DNA of 64,000 nt, taken from contig NZ_ABZU01000001.1 in NCBI RefSeq assembly GCF_000173655.1, positions 344,231 to 408,230 of the forward strand. Direction: 5' to 3'. The notes under the pieces are model-generated. The model ran no database searches. It was given only the letters and a program-made list of their open reading frames with translations, and had not been told where the DNA came from. This document shows, piece by piece, positions 55,250-63,238 of the stretch. How positions within the stretch are numbered: the first letter of the stretch is position 1; the number at the start of each line of letters is the position of its first letter. The translations under genes were made by a program, and so were the position numbers. This DNA is from Corynebacterium amycolatum SK46. Lineage in GTDB: Bacteria; Actinomycetota; Actinomycetes; Mycobacteriales; Mycobacteriaceae.

Positions 55250-56134
55250 CTATGCCGCCCGCACCCGGCGGAATTGTACCTTCGCACCGGGCACCAATTG
55301 CCCGGCTCTCGACAATGACGGCTCCGTCAGCACACCAATGACCGGATATCCACCCGTCGCCGGATGATCAGGACCGAAAATAATCGGCTGCCCCGATGCG
55401 GGCACTTGTATCGCACCGGGAACCATTCCCTCGCTTGCCAACTCATGGGTGACCTGGCGCTCAAGAGTAGTCCCACTCAGCCGAAGCCCGACGCGGTTGG
55501 CCTCTTGCGTCACGGTCCATGTCTTGTGAAAGAAATCACTGACGCTTTCCGACGTAAACCAGTCCGCCCTAGGGCCAGGAACAACATCTAGGCGCGCAGT
55601 CTCGCTCGACCAATGAGGCGCGGGATAAATTGCGATTGACGACCCCGTCGAATACTCCGGGTCGCCGACCTGCAAGACCTGACCGGCCTGCAAAGGCGTT
55701 GGGCCGAGCTTGCCGAGCGTATCGTATGACCGCGAGCCCAGCACTTCCGCGACATCGATACCTCCTCGAATCGCGACATACCCGCGAAGACCGGCATCGA
55801 AGGTACCAAGCCGCACAATTGCCTTCGCCCCGACCACAATTCGGCTATTCATCGAGGTCTTGATGACCTTGCCATCCTGCTCGACAGTCACCTCACCGTG
55901 AGCTCCTGCAAAGGAGATGATTGCTCCCTCCGCTACTTGGAACTCCAACCCACCGACGACGCATTCGAGCACCGCCAGGCTTTCTTCGTTGACAACCATC
56001 CTGTTAGCAGCTGCCGCGGACTCGCGGTCGAACGCACCGGAGGTACTCACGCCCAGGCTGCCTTGCCCTGCACGGCCCAAATCCTGAATCGTCGTCAAAA
56101 TACCGGGTCGAATAATCTGGATAGAATTCTTCAT
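55250..56134 (-). CDS. pxpC: 5-oxoprolinase subunit C
   Basis: 294 residues, KipA/biotin-dependent carboxyltransferase-like family. Recognisable: RPGILTTIQDLGRAGQGSLGVSTSGAFD, the central RGYVAIRGGIDV and VLGSRSYDTLGKLG, and the late GQPIIFGPDHPATGGYPVIGVL. With PxpA and PxpB it forms the ATP-dependent 5-oxoprolinase that opens pyroglutamate to glutamate. 17 bases after pxpB. Confidence 0.93.
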   Translation of the reverse strand: MKNSIQIIRPGILTTIQDLGRAGQGSLGVSTSGAFDRESAAAANRMVVNEESLAVLECVVGGLEFQVAEGAIISFAGAHGEVTVEQDGKVIKTSMNSRIVVGAKAIVRLGTFDAGLRGYVAIRGGIDVAEVLGSRSYDTLGKLGPTPLQAGQVLQVGDPEYSTGSSIAIYPAPHWSSETARLDVVPGPRADWFTSESVSDFFHKTWTVTQEANRVGLRLSGTTLERQVTHELASEGMVPGAIQVPASGQPIIFGPDHPATGGYPVIGVLTEPSLSRAGQLVPGAKVQFRRVRAA

Positions 56135-56151
56135 CTCTTCCGCACCCTTTT

Positions 56152-56805
56152 CTACGCCGCACTCACCGTAGAAGTCGCTTCAAATTGCACCTCAGTCCCG
56201 GGCTCAAGCAGCGCCGGATTAGGCCGATTTAAGTCCCACATCTCCACATCTGTATGCCCCAAGAGCTGCCAGCCACCGGGCGAATCGATGGGATACACAC
56301 CTGCGAATTGGCCTGCAAGTCCGACAGAGCCCTTGGGAACTCGAGTGCGCGGCGTCGTAAGGCGAGGAATATCAAGCGGCTCTGGCCACCCCTGACCGCT
56401 CCCACGCACCATGTAATAAAAGCCCGGCGCGAATCCACCGAACGCGGCCGTCCACGGGCGCTCGCAGTGCCAATCAATTAACGCTTGAGGGCTCATCCCA
56501 AGGCTTTGTGCCAAGGACTCAAGGTCCGCGCCGTCATAGTGAACAGGAATCGTCATTGTTTTTCGCTTGTCGACGGTCTGCCTCTGAGTATTGTTGCCCC
56601 GCAGCGCAGTTTCGACTGCGCCGAGGTAGCGACGCGCCGGTCCGCGAAAGCGAAGTAGGAGCGTTTGAGCTGCAGGTACCCTGTCAACGAGTCCCTCGAT
56701 CTCGGCCGCAGCAGAGTGTGCACGAAGTACCTTCGCCAACGGATTGGCCGATGATGAATAGTCGATAAGCAGCGCATTTGTTCCCATAGGGCGAATCTCG
56801 GCCAT
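56152..56805 (-). CDS. pxpB: 5-oxoprolinase subunit B
   Basis: 217 residues, KipI family (cyclophilin-like and allophanate-hydrolase subunit 1 fold). Marks: MGTNALLIDYS at the start, PVHYDGADLESLAQSLG and FGGFAPGFYYMVRG, PRLTTPRTRVPKGSVGLAGQFAGVYPIDSPGGWQLLGHT. Start ATG 56805 with AAAGGA about 11 bases upstream; longer starts would overlap pxpA. Confidence 0.92.
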   Translation of the reverse strand: MAEIRPMGTNALLIDYSSSANPLAKVLRAHSAAAEIEGLVDRVPAAQTLLLRFRGPARRYLGAVETALRGNNTQRQTVDKRKTMTIPVHYDGADLESLAQSLGMSPQALIDWHCERPWTAAFGGFAPGFYYMVRGSGQGWPEPLDIPRLTTPRTRVPKGSVGLAGQFAGVYPIDSPGGWQLLGHTDVEMWDLNRPNPALLEPGTEVQFEATSTVSAA

Positions 56806-56875
56806 GGCGGTGCTGATCCTTTCTTTCTTGCGAGGTTGAAAACTGCGGTCGATAAGACCGGTGTACGAGTCCGCG

Positions 56876-57649
56876 CTATACGTGGGCAGCGACGGTGACT
56901 CCGGCGTCGACAAGCCCTTGGCGAATCATACGGGACAGTTCGACCGCGCCAGGGGTGTCTCCGTGCAAACAAATAGAGTCAGCCTGCACGGTCAACGGTG
57001 AACCGTCGTAGGCGGCGATTGGTTCCCCACTAGCCATTGCAATGACGCGTTTGACGACGGCATCGGGTTCTACAATGACCGAGCCCTCGAGTGCTCGGGA
57101 CACCAGAGTTCCGTCGGAGTTGTATGCGCGGTCTGCAAAAGCTTCCCGAATCACAGGGAGGTCCGCGTCGAGGCTGAGCCGTTCGATGACCGACCCCGGC
57201 TGCGCCATAATGGCAAGTCCATCTCCGCAGGTGGAGCGAGCGAGCAGGAGCGCCTCCACCACTGCAGCGGCCTGATTTTCATCCACTGCGATGCGGTTAT
57301 AGAGGGCACCGTGGGGCTTGACATAGGAAACTTCGGTACCCACCGCCCGTGCACACGCCGATAGGGCACCAATTTGATAGATGGTTTCGGCTCGCAATTC
57401 TCGATGTGAATAATCCATGCGACGTCGTCCGAACCCGGCGAGATCGCGGTAGGCGACGTGCGCGCCAATGCGAATTCCGCGCGCGGCAGCTGCCTCACAG
57501 GTCTCCATCATGACGCTAGCGTCACCCGCGTGATACCCGCAGGCAATATTCGCACTGGTCACAATGTCCAGCAGAGCGATATCATCACCCATCTTCCACG
57601 AGCCGAAAGCTTCCCCAAGATCAGAGTTGAGATCGATAGTGGCGCCCAT
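56876..57649 (-). CDS. pxpA: 5-oxoprolinase subunit A (LamB/YcsF family)
   Basis: 257 residues. MGATIDLNSDLGEAFGSWKMGDD, ANIACGYHAGDASVM, GIRIGAHVAYRDLAGFGRR and YVKPHGALYNR are the conserved active-site regions. Start ATG 57649 follows GAAGGAG by nine bases. First enzyme gene of the cluster, downstream of the NRAMP-related transporter gene. Confidence 0.94.
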   Translation of the reverse strand: MGATIDLNSDLGEAFGSWKMGDDIALLDIVTSANIACGYHAGDASVMMETCEAAAARGIRIGAHVAYRDLAGFGRRRMDYSHRELRAETIYQIGALSACARAVGTEVSYVKPHGALYNRIAVDENQAAAVVEALLLARSTCGDGLAIMAQPGSVIERLSLDADLPVIREAFADRAYNSDGTLVSRALEGSVIVEPDAVVKRVIAMASGEPIAAYDGSPLTVQADSICLHGDTPGAVELSRMIRQGLVDAGVTVAAHV

Positions 57650-57739
57650 AAACGTCACCGCTCCTTCCAAGTAATAATGCTGGTCTTTGTACCGTTGTTA
57701 TGTTGGTTCTCATCTGAGCTGTGCGAGAAACCGGGGGGA

Positions 57740-58951
57740 TTAGCCGAGCATTTCAAACACACCGCCGAATGAGCGCCACGCCAAGAACCAGGCGACTGCT
57801 ACACCCACGATTCCGATAGCCGCCAACCACTTCGGGTACTTGTAGCCATTCATGAGGTCCGCGCGGAACAGGGCGATGTAAATCAGCACAGTAACGCCAA
57901 TTGGTAGAACCAAGCCGTTGAAGGCTCCGGCGAAAACCAACAGCGTCGCTGGAGCCGTACCGATGACACCGAACAGCAGCGTGGAGATTGCAATGAGGAC
58001 AATGGTGATTGTGTTTTGAGTCTTGGCTCCTGCACCCGAGGAACGAGTCAGAAACGTTGCCGAGGTGTAGCTGGCACCCACAATCGACGAGATTCCCGCA
58101 GCCCACAGGACAACGCCGAAGAAGCGCATACCCCAATCGCCTGCCGCAGCTTGGAATGCCTCTGCAGCGGGGTTTCCATCCGTATTGAGGACCACGCCAC
58201 CCGCGACCACTCCTAAGACAGCTAGGAAAAGCAGGAAACGCATGATGGCCGTGACGATGATGCTCGTCACAGATGAGCGAGTGGTCTGCGCGAGGTTCTC
58301 TACACCGCCAGCGCCAGCGTCAAGCATGCGGTGAGCGCCAGCGTATGTAATGTAACCGCCAACAGTGCCACCGACCAGCGTGATGATTGCCAGCAAGTCA
58401 ATCGTGTCGGGCATGACCGTGTTTTTCAATGCTTCCCCTACTGGCGGGTTAGAGCTGAACGCCACAACCCCAGTGACCAGGATCATCACGACACCGAGCA
58501 CGACGAGTGCCTTGTCCAGCGCCATACCTGCCCGCCGGGAGAGAAAGAAGCCAATGGCGAGGATTGCAGTAACAATGCCGCCGATCTTTGCGTCCACGCC
58601 TAACATCGCGTTCGCGCCAAGTCCAGCACCGCCGACGTTGCCGATATTGAAGACCACACCACCAATGACAATGAGAATTGACATAAGCCAGCCCAACCCC
58701 GGAAGCACGGCGTTGCCGAGCTCCTGCGCGCGGTGTCCAGAGACAGCGATTACTCGCCACACGTTGAGCTGAATCGCGATATCAAGAAGCACCGAGATCA
58801 AAATGGCAAAGGCGAAAGCCGCGCCAAGTTTGGCCGTAAAGGTTGCGGTCTGGGTGAGGAAGCCCGGCCCGATAGCACTGGTCGCCATCAGGAATACAGC
58901 GCCGAGGAGTGCCGTTCGACGCGCCTTGTGGGCAGATGTTGAAGCGTCCAT
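57740..58951 (-). CDS. NRAMP-related permease (YcsG-like), probably not a metal transporter
   Basis: 403 residues, about eleven hydrophobic segments in the LeuT/NRAMP fold. The first helix keeps the family GPGFL, but the metal-binding DPGN that should follow is replaced by TATFTAKLG, and the helix 6 metal motif MPH is replaced by ITYAGAHRM. Without Asp, Asn and Met ligands divalent metal transport is unlikely. It sits upstream of pxpABC and divergent from a GntR gene, and B. subtilis has the same association (ycsF-ycsG-kipI-kipA), so pyroglutamate or a related acid is the probable cargo. ATG 58951 chosen; an earlier start at 59023 would run into the regulatory region. Confidence 0.82.
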   Translation of the reverse strand: MDASTSAHKARRTALLGAVFLMATSAIGPGFLTQTATFTAKLGAAFAFAILISVLLDIAIQLNVWRVIAVSGHRAQELGNAVLPGLGWLMSILIVIGGVVFNIGNVGGAGLGANAMLGVDAKIGGIVTAILAIGFFLSRRAGMALDKALVVLGVVMILVTGVVAFSSNPPVGEALKNTVMPDTIDLLAIITLVGGTVGGYITYAGAHRMLDAGAGGVENLAQTTRSSVTSIIVTAIMRFLLFLAVLGVVAGGVVLNTDGNPAAEAFQAAAGDWGMRFFGVVLWAAGISSIVGASYTSATFLTRSSGAGAKTQNTITIVLIAISTLLFGVIGTAPATLLVFAGAFNGLVLPIGVTVLIYIALFRADLMNGYKYPKWLAAIGIVGVAVAWFLAWRSFGGVFEMLG

Positions 58952-58980
58952 AGCGTAAGGCCTTTCCCTACAAGCCAGAC

Positions 58981-59012
58981 GATTCCTACGTTGAAGGATT
59001 CCTACGTTGAAG
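58981..59012. repeat. Perfect 16-bp tandem duplication in the pxp control region
   Basis: GATTCCTACGTTGAAG occurs twice without a gap, at 58981-58996 and 58997-59012, upstream of the permease gene and next to a palindrome. Either a duplicated regulatory element or recent slippage. Confidence 0.85.
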
Positions 59013-59027
59013 ATCGTCTGCACCGAG

Positions 59028-59040
59028 ATTGTTGAACAAT
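59028..59040. promoter_or_regulatory. Palindrome, probable GntR operator
   Basis: ATTGTTGAACAAT is a perfect 13-base palindrome in the gap between the divergent permease and GntR genes. Size and AT-rich ends fit a GntR/FadR-type dimer site. Confidence 0.65.
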
Positions 59041-59099
59041 GTCTCGTATGTTAATTGGTGATGACCGCCACACAAAAGTGCTTTAGTAGTCTGTATTAC

Positions 59100-59789
59100 A
59101 TGACTACCCCCGGAAGCATCTTCGACGATCAGGCCCACACGTCCTCTGGGGAAAAACAACATGACGTTTCAGTAGCGGATGTCACCGCAACTGTCCTGCG
59201 CCGAGAGATTCTCGCCGGAAAGCACTACAGCGGCGAGCAGCTCCGTGAAACCCAACTTGCTGCGCGACTGCAGGTCAGTCGCAACACCATCCGACAGGTG
59301 TACCGGAAGCTGGAATCTGAGGGGCTACTTACTCACATCCCTCATCACGGCGTTTTTATCGCCTCCTTCGACAAAGAACGCATCCGCGAGCTGTATGCTT
59401 TTCGCCATGTCGCCGAATGCGGAACACTGCGGTCGCTAAGCACGAGCCAAGCAAAGCTCCTCGGCGAGGAGATTCTTTCTATTTGTGGTTCACAGTCATC
59501 ATTGAACCTTCCCGAACGAAATAATGCCTTTCACCTCGCCATCGTCAGAGCTTCCGGGTCCCCCGACCTGTTAGCCACCGCCGAATCAATTCAGGCCCAA
59601 CTCCGTCTTTGCTTTCTCTCCTACCCCCAAAGCATCGAGCTTCATGCCCGATACGCCAATCGCCACATCAGTATCGCCAAGGTTCTCATCGAGGACACGC
59701 CTAACCACGCCGCCGACCTCCTCAGCGCCTACCTCAATGAGTCGTTCGGTGCCGTCACCGCTGCCCTCCCGCTTGCCGATCGTTCGTAA
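59100..59789 (+). CDS. GntR/FCD-type regulator of the 5-oxoproline genes
   Basis: 229 residues from ATG 59100; ATG 59061, GTG 59058 and TTG 59055 are in-frame alternatives. The winged helix domain reads VTATVLRREILAGKHYSG, ETQLAARLQVSRNTIRQVYRKLESEGLL; the C-terminal helical FCD domain (FAFRHVAECGTLRS ... NNAFHLAIVRASGS) binds a small carboxylate, often via a metal. It is transcribed away from the permease-pxpABC run, so 5-oxoproline or glutamate is its likely effector. Confidence 0.88.
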   Translation: MTTPGSIFDDQAHTSSGEKQHDVSVADVTATVLRREILAGKHYSGEQLRETQLAARLQVSRNTIRQVYRKLESEGLLTHIPHHGVFIASFDKERIRELYAFRHVAECGTLRSLSTSQAKLLGEEILSICGSQSSLNLPERNNAFHLAIVRASGSPDLLATAESIQAQLRLCFLSYPQSIELHARYANRHISIAKVLIEDTPNHAADLLSAYLNESFGAVTAALPLADRS

Positions 59790-59810
59790 TTAGCAGCTAG
59801 GACTACAGTG

Positions 59811-60782
59811 ATGGACATGGCAGCAAATCCAGGCAACGCATACGCAATGACCATTACGGAGTTCGGCCCAGCTGACATTTTCACCAGGACACTTATCGAG
59901 CCTGCTCAGCCCGGTCCCGGCGAAATCCTGGTCAAAACCATAGCCATCGGCGCGAATCCACTGGATTACAAGATGCGCGATGGCTCTTCCGGTCTGTGCG
60001 CAAAGTTCACCCCTCCGGCCGTCCTCGGACGCGAAGCCGCTGGCGAAGTCGTTGCCGTCGGCGAAGGTGTGGACAGCTTCGCCCCCGGCGACCGAGTCTT
60101 CGGCATGCGCGGCTTCGACGACTTCCGCGGCACTTACGCAACGCACAACGTCTTCCCCGCCGACAGTGTCGTCCGAACGCCCGATTCGCTTGACGACGTC
60201 ACCGCTGCGGGCCTTGCCCTGGTGGGAATCACGGCGACCGTGGCTGTCAATCAGCTAGCAAAGGTGAAAAGCGGTGACACCGTACTCATTCATGGCGCCG
60301 GTGGTGGCGTGGGCCAGCTGATGACGCAGCTGGCGGTTACCCGTGGCGCAACTGTGTTGGCGAGTGCGTCGTCACGCCATCATGAAAAACTAGTGGGCTT
60401 TGGCGCGCAGCATATTGATTACACAGCGGAAGATGTATTCGAGGTTGTGCGACAGCAGTTCCCCGAGGGCGTAGATGTTGTGCTCGATGGCGTGTACTTC
60501 GACACTTTCCTCCCCTCGCTGGATGTGCTGGCATCGGATGGTCGGATTGTGGCGCTGCCTTCACTGGCCGATCTGGCACCGGCGAGGGAGCGTGGCATTG
60601 AGGCACACATTCCGGCTATTTCGAATGATACGACTATTTATGCCGACCTGGCCGACCGCGTGGTTGCCGGTGAGATTTCACTTCCTATCGGACTGACTAA
60701 GAATCTCACCGAGGTCGCGGAGGTCCACCGAATATTGGAAGACGGGCACGCTGACGGCAAGATTGTGATGACCGTCGAGTAA
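59811..60782 (+). CDS. NADP-dependent quinone oxidoreductase (MDR superfamily)
   Basis: 323 residues. No zinc-binding cysteines. GANPLDYKMRDG, VLGREAAGEVVAVGEGVDSFAPGDRVFG and the nucleotide site VLIHGAGGGVGQLMTQLA define the zeta-crystallin-like group. Reduces quinones or enones with NADPH. GTG 59808, ATG 59811 and ATG 59817 are alternative starts. It follows the GntR gene by about 20 bases and may be read through from it. Confidence 0.9.
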   Translation: MDMAANPGNAYAMTITEFGPADIFTRTLIEPAQPGPGEILVKTIAIGANPLDYKMRDGSSGLCAKFTPPAVLGREAAGEVVAVGEGVDSFAPGDRVFGMRGFDDFRGTYATHNVFPADSVVRTPDSLDDVTAAGLALVGITATVAVNQLAKVKSGDTVLIHGAGGGVGQLMTQLAVTRGATVLASASSRHHEKLVGFGAQHIDYTAEDVFEVVRQQFPEGVDVVLDGVYFDTFLPSLDVLASDGRIVALPSLADLAPARERGIEAHIPAISNDTTIYADLADRVVAGEISLPIGLTKNLTEVAEVHRILEDGHADGKIVMTVE

Positions 60783-60795
60783 TTCAAGTGCGTTA

Positions 60796-61317
60796 CTACA
60801 GCTCGCGACGAGCGTTTTGATACGTCTTCGTCAGCGAGCACCACAGCTCGTCGGCATCAGAGATGGCTTCCACCAGCTCCCGGTTGGTCATAGTTTCGCG
60901 CTGCTCGCGCAGTCGGTTGTTTAGCTTCCGAGCACGAGAGAGCTCACCGCGTAGCTCGATGAGCTCCGGCGTTGCCTCACCGGAGGCAAATACATCCTTG
61001 TAGATGGTGCCAACGCCCATTGTGGTGTTCACGTTGTCCCAGGCAGAGAGGATTGCGGTGAGCTGGTACTCGGCGTCCATGGCAATCTGCTGCAGCTCAG
61101 CGTGATTACGCTCGACGAGCTCGTGCGCCTCAGCGCTGCGGCGCACACCGGCCCACGCCTGGTATGCAATGAGAATCGCAAGCACCAAGCCCGCAACTGG
61201 CAATGCATATTGCAGAATCCACAACGTGACACCGAAGAGCTGAACAATCAGGCCGAAGAAGAAAAATACGACAATGACCGTCACGCACCCGTTGTCGGAG
61301 CCTGAACGTTTACTCAC
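60796..61317 (-). CDS. Membrane protein with coiled coil, linked to the Mn operon
   Basis: 173 residues. Two hydrophobic segments near the N-terminus (VIVVFFFFGLIVQLFGVTLWI and ALPVAGLVLAILIAYQAWAG) form a hairpin, followed by a long charged helical region ending in a coiled coil (ELRGELSRARKLNNRLREQRETM). No family recognised. The start overlaps the previous gene by four bases (ATGA), so the two are translated together. Confidence 0.72.
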   Translation of the reverse strand: MSKRSGSDNGCVTVIVVFFFFGLIVQLFGVTLWILQYALPVAGLVLAILIAYQAWAGVRRSAEAHELVERNHAELQQIAMDAEYQLTAILSAWDNVNTTMGVGTIYKDVFASGEATPELIELRGELSRARKLNNRLREQRETMTNRELVEAISDADELWCSLTKTYQNARREL

Positions 61318-61757
61318 CGCGGCGTCACCTCCGCCGCAGCATTCAAGATCGCATCGGCCCCCAGGTGGCTGGCGTAGCCAAGTCCGACGCCTGCTGCCAG
61401 AAGAAGTATTGCCAGCAGCGTATAGACGATTGCCTCTTTGACAGTGCTAGTGACCACGATGCGCTGCTCTTCGTAGTCAAGCAGTGTCCGCATGTCTTTG
61501 GTCGAGGCATTCAAGCGACGTTCGAGAGCGGCCATGTGTTCCTGTTGCTCGGCAGGCGAGATAGCGATGGCATTCAATGGCACATCAACGCTCTCGACAC
61601 TGGCATATGCCTGCCGACGAGTACTCTTCACGCTGTCGAACGAAACTGACGGTGCGGGCGGCACTTTCGTCGGCCCAGTGAGATTCCGCGACACCTTATA
61701 GTAGGAGCGCGCTGCGGCTCTCGTCAGTTCGTTGTTGGAGTCGCCTTGATTGCCCAT
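61314..61757 (-). CDS. Tail-anchored membrane protein overlapping mntR
   Basis: 147 residues. A polar N-terminal 100 residues with a helical stretch (EHMAALERRLNASTKDMRTLLDYEEQR) precede one hydrophobic segment (EAIVYTLLAILLLAAGVGLGYA). It starts 34 bases inside mntR. No family recognised. Place in the operon suggests a link to metal homeostasis or envelope function, but this is inference. Confidence 0.7.
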   Translation of the reverse strand: MGNQGDSNNELTRAAARSYYKVSRNLTGPTKVPPAPSVSFDSVKSTRRQAYASVESVDVPLNAIAISPAEQQEHMAALERRLNASTKDMRTLLDYEEQRIVVTSTVKEAIVYTLLAILLLAAGVGLGYASHLGADAILNAAAEVTPR

Positions 61758-62416
61758 AGTGCCGAGTCTGCCACATGAATTTTCTTTGGCTCGGTATCGC
61801 CCACCTCATCGAGGATGGCGAAGACATGCATGCCTGCATATGGTGTGGCTTCGGCTCGGAGCACGGTCCCCGGGCCTACCCCTGAGGTAGCCAAATAGCG
61901 CAGCAATTCCGGATCGGAGTCGTTAATACGATCGACTACCACCATCGCGCCAGCTTCGATATCCGTCAGGTCGGTGCGTACTGCGCTGGCGATGGTACCG
62001 CTTGCACTGGGAATTGGATCGCCATGCGGATCGCGCTCAGGGAATCCCAGCATTGCATCAATGCGATTAATAAATTCCTCCGAGACCGCATGTTCAAGCT
62101 TTTCGGCTTCCTCGTGAACCTCATCCCAGGTGTATCCGAGAGTAGAGACCAAGAAGCTTTCAATAAGCCGGTGGCGACGCACCATAATCAGCGCAATATC
62201 CCGCCCACGGTCCGACAGGCTGATGCCCCGGTACGGCTCGTGGTTGACAAGGCCACGTGCAGCTAGCTTCTTCACAGCCTCGCTGGCGGTCGGCTTCTTT
62301 TCGCCCATCCGCTCAGCGACGTCGCCAAGTGCCACTTTTTCACCGGTGCGCTCGTGCAAATCCCAAATGACCTTGAGGTAGTCCTGGGTCTTTGCTGGTA
62401 AATCCTCCACGTGCAT
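61724..62416 (-). CDS. mntR: Manganese-type DtxR-family repressor
   Basis: 230 residues: winged helix (GEKVALGDVAERMGEKKPTASEAVKKL), dimerisation domain and a C-terminal SH3-like domain, as in DtxR/IdeR. At the metal site Asp12 stands where DtxR has Met10, and Glu105 where it has Cys102; His82, Glu86, His101, Glu108 and His109 are kept. Asp and Glu at these places are the signature of the manganese-responsive MntR. It follows the permease genes by three bases, so it controls its own operon. Confidence 0.92.
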   Translation of the reverse strand: MHVEDLPAKTQDYLKVIWDLHERTGEKVALGDVAERMGEKKPTASEAVKKLAARGLVNHEPYRGISLSDRGRDIALIMVRRHRLIESFLVSTLGYTWDEVHEEAEKLEHAVSEEFINRIDAMLGFPERDPHGDPIPSASGTIASAVRTDLTDIEAGAMVVVDRINDSDPELLRYLATSGVGPGTVLRAEATPYAGMHVFAILDEVGDTEPKKIHVADSALWAIKATPTTN

Positions 62417-62419
62417 TCT

Positions 62420-63238
62420 TTAAACTCTAGCGTTATTGCGTGTTGCCGCAATCTTGAGGGGGACATAGAAACAACCGGCGCACACGCCAATGCAGCCACC
62501 AACTGACAGATTCGCCGCCACCGCAATGAATAGCCCCACCAGGCCAATCGCGATACCCATCAATGGTGCTAACACGAATAGCAAACGGGTATCGTTCACT
62601 ACCCCAACAAGCGCAGCTGCAGGGGCAGCCAACAGCGCGATGGACAGAATCGTACCCACGGCCGGAATCAGCGCCACCAGAGTCAACACAATCAGCCCGC
62701 TGATGACCAACTGTGCTTTTCTCCTCGAATGCGCGACCCCGAAAGATTCCGGGTCGAAGGTGGAGTAAATCAGCTGCCGCCACCGAGCCGCCAGCACCAC
62801 CGCCACCAGCAGCAAGAGCCCACCCGACAGCGCAATATCGATCTTGTTCACGTTGAGTACGCTGCCGACCAGGAAACTCTCAACCTTCACCGGCAACGGG
62901 GCGAACCACTTGTTCAGGAAGTAGCCCAGCGCGAACCCGAATGTCAGCACAATTCCCGCCGCTGAGGATGTCGTCCCCACTTTTGACAGACCGAACAGTG
63001 CCCCAATCGGAATGCACATCAGAAGTGCCCCGGTAAAGAGGAACACCGAAATCCACGAGTGGCTCAGGCCGAGCGCTGCCGCAATAACAACGCCTACAAC
63101 CGCACCGGGAAAAGTCGCATGGGTAATCGCTTCTGCAAAGAAGACTTGCCTGCCCAGCACCGCGAGTACCCCCACTACTCCAGCCAGGGCTCCTACCAGT
63201 ATCAGCTCGATGATTGGCAAAATCAGGATGCTAGACAC
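62420..63238 (-). CDS. mntD: Manganese/zinc ABC transporter permease
   Basis: 272 residues, about eight hydrophobic segments, ABC-3 family (FAEAITHATFPGAVVGVVIAAALG; GALFGLSKVGTTSSAAGIVLT; SFGVAHSRRKAQLVISGLIVLTLV). It overlaps the preceding permease gene by eight bases. The downstream mntR with manganese-type ligands supports Mn import. I use the symbol for the second permease by operon order. Confidence 0.88.
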   Translation of the reverse strand: MSSILILPIIELILVGALAGVVGVLAVLGRQVFFAEAITHATFPGAVVGVVIAAALGLSHSWISVFLFTGALLMCIPIGALFGLSKVGTTSSAAGIVLTFGFALGYFLNKWFAPLPVKVESFLVGSVLNVNKIDIALSGGLLLLVAVVLAARWRQLIYSTFDPESFGVAHSRRKAQLVISGLIVLTLVALIPAVGTILSIALLAAPAAALVGVVNDTRLLFVLAPLMGIAIGLVGLFIAVAANLSVGGCIGVCAGCFYVPLKIAATRNNARV

